Below are positions 49,830 through 61,220 of a stretch of DNA of 64,000 nt, one piece after another. A program made the translations under genes and the position numbers. Every line of letters begins with the position of its first letter. Position 1 is the stretch's first letter. The notes below the pieces were generated by a model. It was not told the DNA's origin. It did not search any database and was given only the letters and a program-made list of their open reading frames with translations. Source of the DNA: Pinus tabuliformis (lineage: Eukaryota; Streptophyta; Pinopsida; Pinales; Pinaceae); contig CM062814.1 of the NCBI GenBank assembly GCA_031772625.1, positions 365,277,750 to 365,341,749 of the forward strand. Reading direction: 5' to 3'.

Positions 49830-50440
49830 ATTTAATTATCTAGAAACATAATGATCTTCCAAGATCTACAGTTGATACCAACACAAGTTGCCCATAAAAT
49901 TAGGCATACTTGCAGTGGAAATTGATCTTCCTCAAAAGAGTAACCAACCAGAATTCTAAATGAAACAGAAATATAGCCACAACCAGGCTTGGGTGTTTTT
50001 TGTTGGAGCATGTGAGAGAGTTCTAGGTTTGTGTGGGTTGGTGTCATTCTATTTGTGGATCAACATCACCATTTCAAACTAAAGTTAGCAGTAGGACCTG
50101 GCACAAACAACCAAACGAAAATTTATGCTATGTGGCTACTCTAGAAAACAAAAACATATAGGGTATGAAAAAGTTACAAGTGTTTTGAGACGTGAAGCTG
50201 ATGGTCAATTGGTCTAATAATAAGTGCACAATAGATAATCTATTACTTGAGCTATCATAAATTAGTTCCTAGAGGTGAAGAGGAGATTTGATGTTCTATC
50301 TTTTGCACATATCTATAAATAGTTTAATGCTATGGCTGATCAATTATCAAAAAAAAGCTTTCTTACTACAGGAAGGGTCCCTTACTGAACAAGAGTTCGA
50401 GGGAGGGATATAATTATTAGCTTTTGAAAGCTTGTTGTTT
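49830..50440 (+). pseudogene. LINE RNase H (RVT_3 type)
   Basis: On the plus strand, IFQDLQLIPTQVAHKIR near 49860 leads into a decayed RNase H. The first catalytic Asp region (expected FFDGA) reads VFCWSM, so the Asp is lost. GPGTNNQTKIYAMWLL keeps the Glu-helix position as Lys. Near 50300 AHIYKxFNAMADQLSKK matches the C-terminal helix with its Asp. The frame shifts near 50350. Confidence 0.6.
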
Positions 50441-50690
50441 TGATGTAGGGTTCGAAACCCCGAGCATTTGTTTTAGGTGTCTTTCTTTTTCTAATGTAGT
50501 AGTTGTTGTATCCTTTTGGCTGAATGTAGAAAGAAAAAGTCTCTTTTTGTGAAGGCTTCCTTTAGGTAGACTAGGCAGAATGATTATAAATGGTCATGGA
50601 ATAGAATTAGGGCTAGCCGCTAGATGTAGGACAATTTTAGAGACTTATGTTTGAAGCCTGAAAAGGCAGAATGATGTATATTCTAATTTC

Positions 50691-53600
50691 ACACTTAAAA
50701 TATCAAATCTAAGATAGGATAACTTTATTAATTTCCAACAAAAGACCACAAAAGTAGATCAATGGGACTAAAATAGTACATCCACTATAACTACATCATG
50801 GAATTTCCTAAGAAACTCCTATAGACATGATATCAGCAACAAAGAAAGAGCTAAGAGCTTGTGGAAATGCATGCATTCATTAAACCAAAAATTTGTAGAG
50901 ATCACTAAGATTTTCCCAATGGTTCTTTAGCATGACTTTTAAATTTTCATCAATTTTCTCATAATATTACTAAGAAAGATGCATTGTGAAAAATTAGAAG
51001 ACCATTCAATCTTCTTCAAATAGGATTGTCTAGCTAGCTAGAAGGTGATTTATTGAACTTTATGAGGCCCAATTGAATGTCATTGAAATCAGAACATGTG
51101 TATAACTTTTCAACATGTAAACTCAAAAAATACTCCTTATGTTTCTCTCTAAACAGAACCTGTCATGCAAAATTTCAGAGTGTAACTTCTTAACACGTAA
51201 GCTGAGAAAAGAATTCCCATGATTTTCTCTAAACAAAACCTCTAATTTGAAAATTTCTCACTGGAAATTACAAAAATGGTCACTCATAAAGTGAATAGAA
51301 ATTATGTAATAGCTACCCTCAAGAGCTTTTACAAATATGGTCACTATAAGCTAGCCATCTAAATCCATCCTCACTAGACAATGGGTTCAACAAACACCCT
51401 TAGTTTGATACATCATAGAACATAATATTATAGTAGATCATCCTGATTCCTGGAAAACAAACTACACAAGTTTGGTCTATATCTACAGACTAGGTCAACG
51501 ACAACTGAACGAACACCAACAAAATTTTCAGAGAGAAATATTCCAGCAACAGATGAACTGATATTATAAGATGTTGAAACTGAATAGATCTTAAAAAGAC
51601 AACATTCCCAACACTATCTAACTGCATTAAAACAATAGAAAATGGTTTAATCAAGAGCTGACAATAGTAGGCAAGTAATTAAAAGGAATCGTAATGGCGA
51701 TAGATCCAAGCCCATAATACAGGTAAGCCAATGTCTAAAACTTATGGTGGCCAGTCTACACTTATGTAAATTGAAAACAAAGTCGTGACTCAGACTCTGG
51801 AACAACTTAGCAAAGCCAAAGATTAAGAACATGACCCAGACTCACATAAAAATTGCCAAAAGTGCACAACGAGAGTATAACTCAGACTAGGTACAAGCTT
51901 CAAAAACTCAGCATAAAACTCTGCAAATAACAAACTCAAATTTACTTTTCATTACATAAATGTCTGCCAAAATCTATCATAATGATCAAACATAGTCAAA
52001 TTCGGTCAAAGTGGGCTAGTAATTTGGTCAAACTCACCAAATATTTGAAATTTTAACCACATTTAACCGAATTTGTCCCAAAGGATCAGACCAGACTTGT
52101 TTTGTAGCAGAACCAACTAGATTTTCAAAGTAATTGGTGCTTGTGAATTTCATAATCACATACAGATTTTGTAGTTTAAAAATGGATAATAATAAGCTCA
52201 ACAGAGACAATATCTAAAACAAAGGAAAACCAAGCACGCGAGAAAGTCAACTCCAAGCTTAATAGGATCAATAAAGTAGACTAAGATATTCACAACAGAT
52301 AGAGAATGCATAAGAGACACTATTCCATAAAGTATTATTAATCAACGCAAGACCCAAACCATTAGCAAACTATCCTACCCACTGTACATACGATGGATCT
52401 GATACATAAGATATTATCTGAGAAAGAATCAACATTATCCAATTATAGCCCTTGCTGAAACTGGCACAACTGAAACCTTCTCCAATGTTGTGGCCATCAT
52501 ATCAAATATTGGTCCAAGATCTCCACCCTAATAGTCAAATGCCCAATCTGTCAGTCAATTCAGTAGAACAACCACTAAGGCTTACACTAAAAAATAATGA
52601 CGAAATATATATAAAAAGGCCCTACCCTTACTATATGCCACACCCCCTCTTGATATCTAGATTAAGAGGGCCAACAGAGAACATTCAGATTCATAGACCA
52701 CATCGTTAATATAGATTCATTAGGGGACATAAGAAAAATGGTTGGGGAATTCAACTATCTTAAGAACCTGAAACAATAGAGTTGGCTTCACAAAGGCCAA
52801 AGCAAGGGGAAACCAACCATTCAACTAGCACCAAGATCTAATGCATCCACTAGAAAAACATAGCAATCAATCCCTTTACTTTGTCGCTTGCAATAAACAC
52901 GTGACCTTGACAACCAGCAATGGACCTTCCATATCATCCCTCAATTTGAACCTATCACTTTGAAATATTTTCTCTCCCTTGGTATTAATACTTTCATAGA
53001 ATTTGTAACAAAGCAATATCTCTTATGATACATAAGTGTCGACAATTTCTAGAACTCAATGTTTCCATTTTATAAATTATTTTGAGAAACACACTTATTT
53101 GGTGGCAATCTGCACCACATAATAGAGTTCCTGCAGTTTATATGCCAAGTTTGAGATGTAAGTACTTTGCGAATGTCACCCAATGATTTCACTTCACCCA
53201 TCCCTTTTTGACATGCCATTCTGGTGACCTAGACCAAATGTATGGACATTGGTGGATGGCTTAATAATGGTGAAGTCTAATTGTTCTACATTTTGACATT
53301 TTTTGTTGGAATTCGACTATAGAATTTTGATCAAGATTGTGATTTTTCATTGTTTGAAATGCATTTTTCAATGCATAAATGGATTCAACACTATGAAATA
53401 CTTGAGGAATTTAGATTGTTGTAGTGAACCAACCCCATATTCCATAAGGTTTGGAAATTTCTCACTATTTTCACAAAATTGTTGGTTTTTGCATTTCATC
53501 AAACAATTTGACTATTTTCTCTCTTTTTTTTATTGTGGGTGTCAACTTATATTTTGGTATGGCATTGAAAATACAAGATAAATTAAATCTAATAATAATA

Positions 53601-54839
53601 CACCAACACAACAACAATTTGCACAGAGATAATGGCCAAGTCTTTGTTATAAACCAATGCATTACAAGTTGTCCTCTTTTTGTTTGTATGGATCTAGAAA
53701 TATGGCTATTTTAGATTACTGTTATTGGTCCAAATCACACCCAAACTTAAAATAAAGTTGTGTTCCTCTATTCTCTGCCACTTTCCATCTCTAAAACACA
53801 AGTATGTACCTCCCATAATAGGTACCTTAGTTCTATTTTCAAATAATGAGAAGTATGGGCTGATTTCCACTATATTTCAGACTTCGATGACCCTAAAAAA
53901 TATGCTTTCGCCCTTATCTCATGAAATATTAATGATACCAGTTGGTGCAACCATATATTTTCTTCAAAGTGATCCCCTTTTTATGCTAATGAAGGCCCTC
54001 TAACTATCTATTATTAATTAGGGACAACTATAGCTTGTAAGAGTGCCCTTCTATCATAGCAACTCGACCCATATAGCAGGTATACACCTTGTTAACACTC
54101 AATAAATAACACATAGAGATTCACCCTCTAAAACTTGACTAATACACCTTTCTTAGAGGGTCAACTCAACCCACAATTTATTATTAGTAACAACGCTCAA
54201 TACATCCAAGAGAATGTGCCTCCTTTAATGAACTTGTGTGCAATTCTTGATGAGATTTTAGCCTTGTAAAATCTCTGTAATGAATCCTAGATATTTCTCA
54301 GAGAATTATGCCCTCTAAGCCAATGAGAACCAACCCATGCTTAACTATTTTTCTTATAATTCTGTTCAGCAATTGTTGGGGACTAAACAATTCATAAGTA
54401 GTTACATTGCTCGAACCTTGTCCCACGTTTATACGGAAACCAACTTTCTACTTTAGTCTTTAAGCTTTGGATTTAGATTAGTGAATTGTTTCTAAATACA
54501 ATATGTATGTAAAGTTTTTGGGGCCTATTTTGAGAGGAAAGTGTAGTATTACAGAACTTTCAATAGTCAGTGCATCACGAAACTGAAAAGTCTTGATCCA
54601 ATTTTCCAAGTCCAAAGTCCTTGAATCATTTCCACCAAGTTGCTTTACCAATATATTTTATGTGCTCCATTCATGCTGGTAATGGAGATTATATTGAGAA
54701 ATGAATCTTAAGTAGATATTCAACCTGTAAATTTGAACAAACTTGCATGTAGTCTAATTTATGCTAGGTTGTATGTTCAAGGTACAAAATTGTGAATCGT
54801 GGTTGCAAATAAAATAGACTTCTTGCATTAATAAAATTA
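50691..54839. other. No recognisable gene
   Basis: AT-rich. It includes a diverged 70-75 bp duplication at 51112-51250 (TTTCTCTCTAAACAGAACCT / TTTTCTCTAAACAAAACCT). Open frames at 52452-52709, 53303-53581, 53451-53714 and 53725-54003 show no motifs. Confidence 0.45.
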
Positions 54840-54903
54840 TTGAACTAGATTTCCTTAATAAACTCATTGAACTAGATTTCCTTAATAAACTCATTGAACT
54901 AGA
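54840..54903. repeat. 27-bp tandem repeat
   Basis: TTGAACTAGATTTCCTTAAT plus AAACTCA repeats exactly from 54840 and 54867, with a third copy starting at 54894 that breaks off. Confidence 0.9.
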
Positions 54904-55944
54904 AGAAATTATAGTAAGCTAGTTGGAAATGAGGGAATTCATAGAAATGGTTGCACTCCAAATATGGATGTTGATCCCCTTTACTCTAAATCTAGTTAGT
55001 TGCTCTCTTCAACAATGTAACGTTGGCTACAAGGTGATTGTTTAACAAAACCCATGAGTAATAAGGAAGGCAAATCTGTAGCTTAAAAGTTAGGTAGTTA
55101 AACTTGTGGCATTGATAATAATTTCATATATATATTGAAAGCCTAAACCTCTTAAAGTTTGATAAAATGTGATGTCCATAGTGTTTTAATTGAGAAGAAT
55201 GAAGATGGGATGTTAGCAAAAACCTTCATTAAGATTAACAGTTACTTTAAAAATGCTTTATTGACTCTTTTTTAGGGTCATTGTAGTGGTAACTATGTGC
55301 AGGTATACCAACGAAGGTCGTCCAATGCTTGCTTAAAGAAAATGCAAGATTTTGAAGAAAAATTGCGAGAAATTTCTAGATAGACAGTGATACATTTGCC
55401 TTAAGGTAATCAACTTGTGCGAACATATATTGTTTTTCAAACACCAAGAACTACAAGGCAAGAAGCAATATCTACTTGATTGCTTCCTAGTATAAGTGAG
55501 AGGTATCTCAAGCCATGGAAAGTCTAGCAGAAAAAATGATACAATAAAGTCAAGGTAACGATCCAAAACCTCAAAACCTCATAAGTATTGGGTGATAACA
55601 TTTAAACAAAGGATGATTGATTTAAGGGTTTCAAAAATAAAATGAGCGTGAAATTGACCAAGTTAGATTTTCCAAGTTCTACACAAGTAATACTCCAAAA
55701 AGAAAAGAGCCCATAAATTCCAAGATCATACCTTATTATTATACTCACTAATATTCTCTTAGATATTCCACACTTTAGCCAGCAAATCAAATTGTTGTTT
55801 ATTTAGGACCAAAATGTTTTGCTACAACTACTTCATTTCAGGCTCTAATGCCTAAGTTAGAGGCTTCTTTGATTGTATCTCTGCCTAAATCTGAGCTAAT
55901 TCTTGTTCCAACTCAACTAATTTTTTCCCTGAGTATGAAGAAAA
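54904..55944. other. No recognisable gene
   Basis: Between about 55320 and 55600 a plus-strand reading has weakly protein-like runs (for example REAISTxLLPSISERYLKPW), but with many stops and no nameable family. Confidence 0.35.
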
Positions 55945-56181
55945 ATGTCAAAATGCATTAAAGACAATATAAAAGATAGCACAAGGATCTCACAACATAC
56001 GATGTCCATCTCACCTGTAGTGGCAGAAATTGATGAGAATGCTGAAGAACTTGATGGTAAGCTGGTGATTGGGCCTGAAAATATCCTTCGAAGAGAAATC
56101 ATGGAACTGACAAGATCAATTGCTTTGTGCTTGGACGTGCTTTCTAAAGCTTTGGAGAGCTGCAACTTATATTGGGATTAG
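55945..56181 (+). CDS. Short hypothetical ORF (78 codons)
   Basis: It starts at ATG 55945, contains the acidic stretch EIDENAEELDGKLVIGPENI and a Leu-rich helix (LTRSIALCLDVLSKALESC), and stops at 56181. Composition is protein-like, and the reading runs without stops. I do not recognise the family. It may be one exon or a fragment of a transposon protein. There is no sign of a promoter or neighbours that would define a gene. Confidence 0.25.
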   Translation: MSKCIKDNIKDSTRISQHTMSISPVVAEIDENAEELDGKLVIGPENILRREIMELTRSIALCLDVLSKALESCNLYWD

Positions 56182-56612
56182 ATTGACCTACATTTTAATG
56201 GGTTGCATAAACCCGTATACTTATAAAGCAATCTTGTTCACCAACTGTACTATAGAATCTCTCCATTAGTATCAAAACGAGATGAGCAATGGTGATTGTT
56301 GGTGAGGATTCTATTTTGGTAGAAAACCCACGGAGGTTTTGTATGTTTCCAATACACATAGATTTTCGTCAGTAACAGGTATCTTAGATTTTGAAGCGAA
56401 GGTCAGCGAAAGAAAAATGGGTTCGTCTGAGGCTCTGAATAAATCTAAGATGGTTGGTTACATCCCATGAAACGGATTCTAGATGCAACTTAAATGGCCT
56501 GTAGGTAATATTATACTAGTGGAAAAAACACAAAAAAAGGTTTCATGCCCAGTGGGAGCAGATCTTTCAAACTGCGGTGAAAATAGGGGCTCAATTGGAA
56601 GGTAATGATATT
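56182..56612. other. No recognisable gene
   Basis: Unremarkable sequence between the short ORF and the 182-bp tandem duplication. Confidence 0.4.
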
Positions 56613-56970
56613 AAAATTTTGTGGATAATGGAACCGCTGCTGGTAATGATTTTTGCAAACAAAGTGGGTCAGCAATTTTTTAATTTGATTCATAGTAAAA
56701 AGATCCTTTGAGATCACGTTGTGACCTGTATGCCACAAATCAAAGTGCACCATGCTCATGGAAGCAAAACAACTAAACAACTGTTGTCACATTCAAAATT
56801 TTGTGGATAATGGAACCACAGCTGGTAACGATTTTTGCAAACAAAGTGGGTCAGCAATTTTTTAATTTGATTCATAGTAAAAAGAACCTTTGAGATCATG
56901 TTGTGACTTGTATGCCACAAATCAAAGTGCATCGTGCTCATTGAAGCAAAACAACTAAACAACCTTTGTC
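56613..56970. repeat. 182-bp tandem duplication
   Basis: AAAATTTTGTGGATAATGGA begins copies near 56613 and 56795. The copies differ at a small number of positions. They create two nearly identical minus-strand frames that are not separate genes. Confidence 0.9.
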
Positions 56971-57249
56971 ACATTCAGAAACGAAATTAGTAAGTCGACT
57001 AACAGAAATTCAAGATTTATTAATAAAACTTATCTGGGGATACGACCCTTCCAACTTCTAGGAGGAAGCACATGTTGGTAATTTTATTTAATTTCCACCA
57101 TCATCATTTTTGAGTGCCAAAAGCCCCATTCTCCCCTACATGTATTCTCATTTTCCAGGAATAAACACAGGCCATCGATATTATTCATTTTATATCATCA
57201 ACATTTTCGAGGGCAAAGAGCCCTGTTCTCTGCACATGTATTCTAATTG

Positions 57250-57360
57250 ACAAGTACCAGAACCTTTCCTTCCCCTCTTCAAACTAGTGCTTGGACCCTG
57301 AATTCATTCTTTTATTGACAAATTCCAAAACCCTTCCTTCCCCTCTTCAAAAAGGGGCTT
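57250..57360. repeat. Short tandem duplication
   Basis: Two copies of a block of roughly 75 bp containing CCTTCCTTCCCCTCTTCAAA and GCTTGGA. A similar partial duplication of ACATGTATTCT words lies just before it (57140 and 57235). Confidence 0.7.
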
Positions 57361-57630
57361 GGATCCTTGGAAGCAGTGCAGTGCAGGGGTTCGCCACATG
57401 CCAGAAAGAAAAACGTATGCAGTAATCTTCTATTAAAAACTCAAAATAAGAAGATTTTATGGCTCTAAGCTAGCACATAAATGGGAATGTCCAAGGTTTG
57501 ATTCTTCAGACGCCCATGGTATTCCACTGAAAGAGGGAGGGGGATCTTGGAATCCCGAAAATTTGGAATTGTCTTCTAAATTTTTGAAATAGAATTAACA
57601 TTTCCCACAGATTCTCTATGTGGTTCCTCA

Positions 57631-57955
57631 TTTTCCAACACTTCTAGATCGCAGAAGATTGGTAATTTTGTCTTGTTCCTACATGTAGATAAGAAAAATT
57701 AAACCCTGACTCCTAAAGTACGCTCTCATTCTCATGAATACAAGTCCAAATAGGTAGATGCAGACATACATAGAAGCCCTATGCTTGGGTCGTTTTCCAA
57801 CACTTCCAAATCGTAGAAGATCGGTAATTTTGTCTTGTCCCTGCACGTAGATAAGAAAAATTAAATCTTGACTCCTAAAGCACGCTCTCATTCTCTTGAA
57901 TACAAGTCCAAATAGGTAGATGCAGACATACATAGAAGCCTTATTCTTGGGTCAT
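57631..57955. repeat. 162-bp tandem duplication
   Basis: Copies at 57631-57792 and 57793-57955, both starting TTTTCCAACACTTC and ending in CATACATAGAAGCC..TTGGGTC. About 10 differences were seen by eye. The duplication makes the internally repeated minus-strand frame at 57679-57933. Confidence 0.92.
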
Positions 57956-58485
57956 GTATTGAGTGAAGCAACCGTAGATATGGGAGATGGTATAAGGGTT
58001 TGATTTCAGAAGCTAGTTGTTATAGACATTTTTGTGCCTTACAGCATTGAGCATGAAATGTCCATAATCCAAGGGATCCAAAGTCCCTAAAAGAGTTGTT
58101 CCTACCCCTAAAGGAACAAGGTCAACCAATGACAGCTTCTCCCAGAAGTTCTCCACCAAAAACCACTCAGAAACAGTCAATTCAGGATCAATTCAGAGGC
58201 TCCACTAGCTGCCTGCGTTGAAATGCAGAGGCTACACTGGCTAGGTGCACTGCAACGCAGGTGGAAGCACTACCAGGGTGCACTGAGTGGGAAATGACAA
58301 ATGGCAAGCTCATTCAACGAGGTGGAAAGACCATGGAAGCTTCCAGAATCTTCCTCAATGACACTTGCCTCAATGAATTCGACTAGTGATGAGTAAGAGG
58401 CTCTCAACCTCCAAGTGGAAGCAAGAACTGACAGAGAGAAGCCACAAGTCAAAACATAAGCTGACTCATCCTCTCTGCTTACATC

Positions 58486-58492
58486 TATATAT
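58486..58492 (+). promoter_or_regulatory. E3 LTR TATA box candidate
   Basis: TATATAT in ACATCTATATATGGATC, about 470 bp into the candidate LTR and 200 bp before AATAAA at 58687-58692, the spacing expected for a U3/R border. Confidence 0.5.
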
Positions 58493-58686
58493 GGATCTCT
58501 CACCCAGAGGTTCAGGAGGCTGGAATTTTGTACCTTGCAGAGAATTGCTGTTGGTTTGAGATTGAGATTAGTACATTAGGTGATTTATGCTTTGTTGGAG
58601 GAGAGGAAGGGATTCCTTTGCTGGGAGGTAGATGCTGGATCGGGACTCACTTGGTTGTATCTCCTCTTGGACTTTGTTATCATATC

Positions 58687-58692
58687 AATAAA
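58687..58692 (+). terminator. E3 LTR polyadenylation signal candidate
   Basis: AATAAA in ATATCAATAAAGCTATTTG, downstream of the TATA candidate. Confidence 0.45.
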
Positions 58693-58805
58693 GCTATTTG
58701 AGTTTCTCCTATATGCTTGTATATCAATGATGTTTTGTTATATTCGCATATTTAGTTTATATCTGATCCTAAACTAGTTATGAATGTAAATCTATGTCTT
58801 TTGTG

Positions 58806-59503
58806 TAGTTTTCCTCTCTTGTGATCTTGCAGGAACTTGGTGAAGCTGGACCAGTGAAGGAGCAAGCAGTGGAAACAAGCAAAAGAGGAGAGTGATTGGA
58901 TCGACAAGCTAGCGAAAGACACAGGTTAGTTACATCCTTCTTCTCCATTTACATTCCATAAAGAAGAATACCCAGATAGTTTTCCTTGTTTGTTGCTAAG
59001 GCACTATCACACCTTAGAGTGGGATAGGGTCATTCTGAATTGGATACTTTTCCCAACAACAAATTGGCGACAGTGGAGTCGCCAATTTGTTGTTGGGAAA
59101 AGTATCCAATTCGGAATGCCCCTATCCCACTCTAAGGTGTGATAGTGCCTTATCAACAAACAAGGAAACTTATTTGAGTATTCTTCTTTATGAAATGTAA
59201 GTGAGGAGAAAGGATCTAACTAACTTGTGTCTTTTGCTAGTTTTCCTCTCTTGTGATCTTGCAGGAACTTGGTGAAGCTGGACCAGTGAAGGAGCAAGCA
59301 GTGGAAACAAGCAAAAGAGGAGAGTGATTGGATCGACAAGCTAGAGAAAGACACAGGTTAGTTACATCCTTCTTCTCCATTTACATTCCATAAATAAGAA
59401 TACTCAGATAGTTTTCCTTGTTTGTTGCTAAGGCACTATCACACCTTAGAGTGGGATAGGGGCATTCCGAATTGGATACCTTTCCCAACAACAAATTGGC
59501 GAC
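58806..59503. repeat. E3 U5-PBS repeat: direct, inverted, direct
   Basis: The block 58806-59071 (U5 tail plus the first bases of the PBS) recurs directly at 59238-59503 with about 2% differences. Between them lies an inverted copy of its last 163 bp: arms 58909-59071 and 59078-59240 around a 6-nt spacer (AGTGGA), about 8% diverged. Both the U5 end and TTGGCGAC are part of the palindrome. The joins carry the 4-nt word CTAG. Confidence 0.93.
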
Positions 59504-59517
59504 TCCGCTGGGGATCG
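59497..59517 (+). other. E3 primer-binding site, tRNA-Arg type
   Basis: TGGCGACTCCGCTGGGGATC and the next base are complementary to the 3' end of plant tRNA-Arg (acceptor GACTCCG, discriminator G), as I recall that tRNA. A truncated second copy (TGGCGAC) lies at 59065-59071 within the palindrome. Confidence 0.75.
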
Positions 59518-61220
59518 TATCTAGTTAGTTTATTTGTGTTTCTATTGTTGTTCATCTCATAAACTCAAGAGTGCCGAATCGAACTGCATTTGCCATTTTC
59601 AAATGCAAAGTAGAGATCTGCTACTCTAGTCCATTCGCTGGGCCTATTTATGATCTGAACAGCTGATCCACAAGTGCTCTAACAGCCCTTTGTGATAGAT
59701 CTTAGTCCTCCTTTAAATCATCCCTCTAATTGTACCTAATTGATAGCTTTTATCCGGCCAAAAACTGTAGATTAAACTGCAAACCGTGACCCAGAACCCA
59801 GAGACAATTCTCGTTTCTGCTTCAGCGCAGACTCTGTGAAGAGGTTCTGCATTTCAACGCAGGTCCCGTGAAGGATACCTGCACTGAAGTTCAGTTTCTC
59901 TGTGCTGAGGGTGCGTTGATCAGCCTTTGCCTTGTGCAGTTGTGGTTCCCTACTTCCTTTTGCTCAGTTTTATCTGTGTTTTTTGCAGCCTGTTATCAAT
60001 GTGTGTACCTATCTGATACCCCTTTTCTTTGCCTCAATTCCGCCTCAGTTGTATAAAGAAACTATATTTGTTCTTTGTGTATTTGTTACATCATTTGCAG
60101 TTTCCCATTACAAAAGTAAACTAGTCATACTGTCGCCCTTAGATCTAGACCTGTCGTAAGTGTCGTTTTGATCTTAGGAGTGAGTTTGTTTGCTGTTCGC
60201 AGTTGATTATGCTTTTACTTTTGTCTTGTGGTTTGAATTTATGCATTTCTAGTGTCGAAACAAGTATTTAATTCAAAATCATAAAGTGTCGTAATCGTCT
60301 TTTTGATTTCGAAAAAGGAGCTTGTTTATGTTTTTCACTTGAAATCGAATTCAAATTTGTACAACAGCTTTCTTTTTAGGCATCAATATTAAGAAAGTGA
60401 AAACAAATACATACATATGTGCATTTGCATTTTGGCAGTTTGTATGTGTTGATTTAGGAAAAGTGCATTTACTGTGTGCTCTATGCTCTTTGAGAAAAGA
60501 TTGTGTCTTTCTTTTCCCTTTGTAGCTAGGATTTTCATTGTTGAAAAGATATAAAAGCTTGCTTATCATCTTTAGACTGCATTTAGGAATTGTATCATAC
60601 ATCTCGTGGTGATCCAAAAAGGCAAACTTCTAAGAAAGATCAACCTAAAATAAATTGAATGAACTTAACAATGCTTTGTAACTTAACGCACAACATAGAG
60701 GTCTAGGCTAGAGACGTGTTCCGGCGTCGTAAAACCTGGTCACTGGTCGCCTCACTGATGGTTGGGTGATTCCTCCTGAGAGACGATAAGTGCCAGTACG
60801 GATTGTGCTCCCACGTACCGTCGAGTATATATTGGGAGACCCCTATAGGCATAAAACCTTTATCCATAGGAAGCTGTGTCGGCCGCCCTACTGATCGCAA
60901 TGCACTGAACATAGCATTCGGGAAGATTGACCGCCCGTACCTTAAAAAGTATTCTGCGGTTTTGTGAAAAGTTTGGCACACCCTCTACCTAGAACTCCAG
61001 AGCAGTTCCTTTTGGCCTTTTTCAGACTCTATAACGGAAAAAGTCCATCCGAGCATTTGTCACTTCGGGCTTGTTAAAACATCGAAGGCGACTAGAGTCA
61101 TCTTTTGCTTTTTCTCGACTCTTTAAAATTGAAAAAGCAAGTTGTGTCTAAGCGTCGTTAAAATTTATTTTAAACGGAACAATCACCCCTTTTTCCTGCG
61201 TTGATCTTTAGGTTGAGAAA
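59518..61220 (+). other. E3 leader, non-coding, with candidate pseudoknots
   Basis: There is 1.7 kb between PBS and gag without a recognisable domain. The short frames at 59868-60159 and on the minus strand at 60351-60981 have no motifs. The last 200 bases contain hairpin and pseudoknot-like arms described separately. The leader is far longer than translation alone would need. Confidence 0.6.
61050..61140 (+). other. Two candidate H-type pseudoknots upstream of gag
   Basis: Unit a: CGAGC (61050-61054) with GCTTG (61069-61073), interleaved with CTTCG (61063-61067) and CGAAG (61083-61087). Unit b: AGAGTC (61094-61099) with GACTCT (61117-61122), interleaved with TTGCTTTTTC (61105-61114) and GAAAAAGCAA (61131-61140). 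In both, the loop after the first stem closes contains TTAAAA. A plain hairpin with GGCCTTTTTC/GAAAAAGTCC arms precedes them at about 61014-61045. They end 80 nt before the gag ATG. Confidence 0.6.

Larger units (their letters stand above)
45335..50690 (+). mobile_element. Decayed L1-type LINE with RNase H
   Basis: Plus-strand pieces occur in the order expected for a plant L1: an unassigned upstream frame (45335-46544), endonuclease-RT linker (46960-47230), RT (47224-48249), post-RT zinc region (48400-49370) and RNase H (49830-50440). Numerous stops and frameshifts separate them. No target duplication or poly(A) tail could be fixed, so the borders are approximate. Confidence 0.75.
58018..59493 (+). 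repeat. E3 5' LTR including the rearranged U5
   Basis: The original LTR probably ends at 59061 (TG...CA, about 1.04 kb). The stretch 59062-59493 is an inverted and then a direct extra copy of the U5 end. The left border is set by TGTT matching the AACA end. The partner LTR is outside the window, so the border is a candidate only. Confidence 0.55.

Noticed and set aside
57679-57933. Minus-strand protein with an internal repeat
   Set aside because: The repeat is the 162-bp DNA duplication read in one frame; no motif.
60351-60981. Minus-strand open frames in the E3 leader
   Set aside because: No domain; they lie antisense to the retroelement leader.
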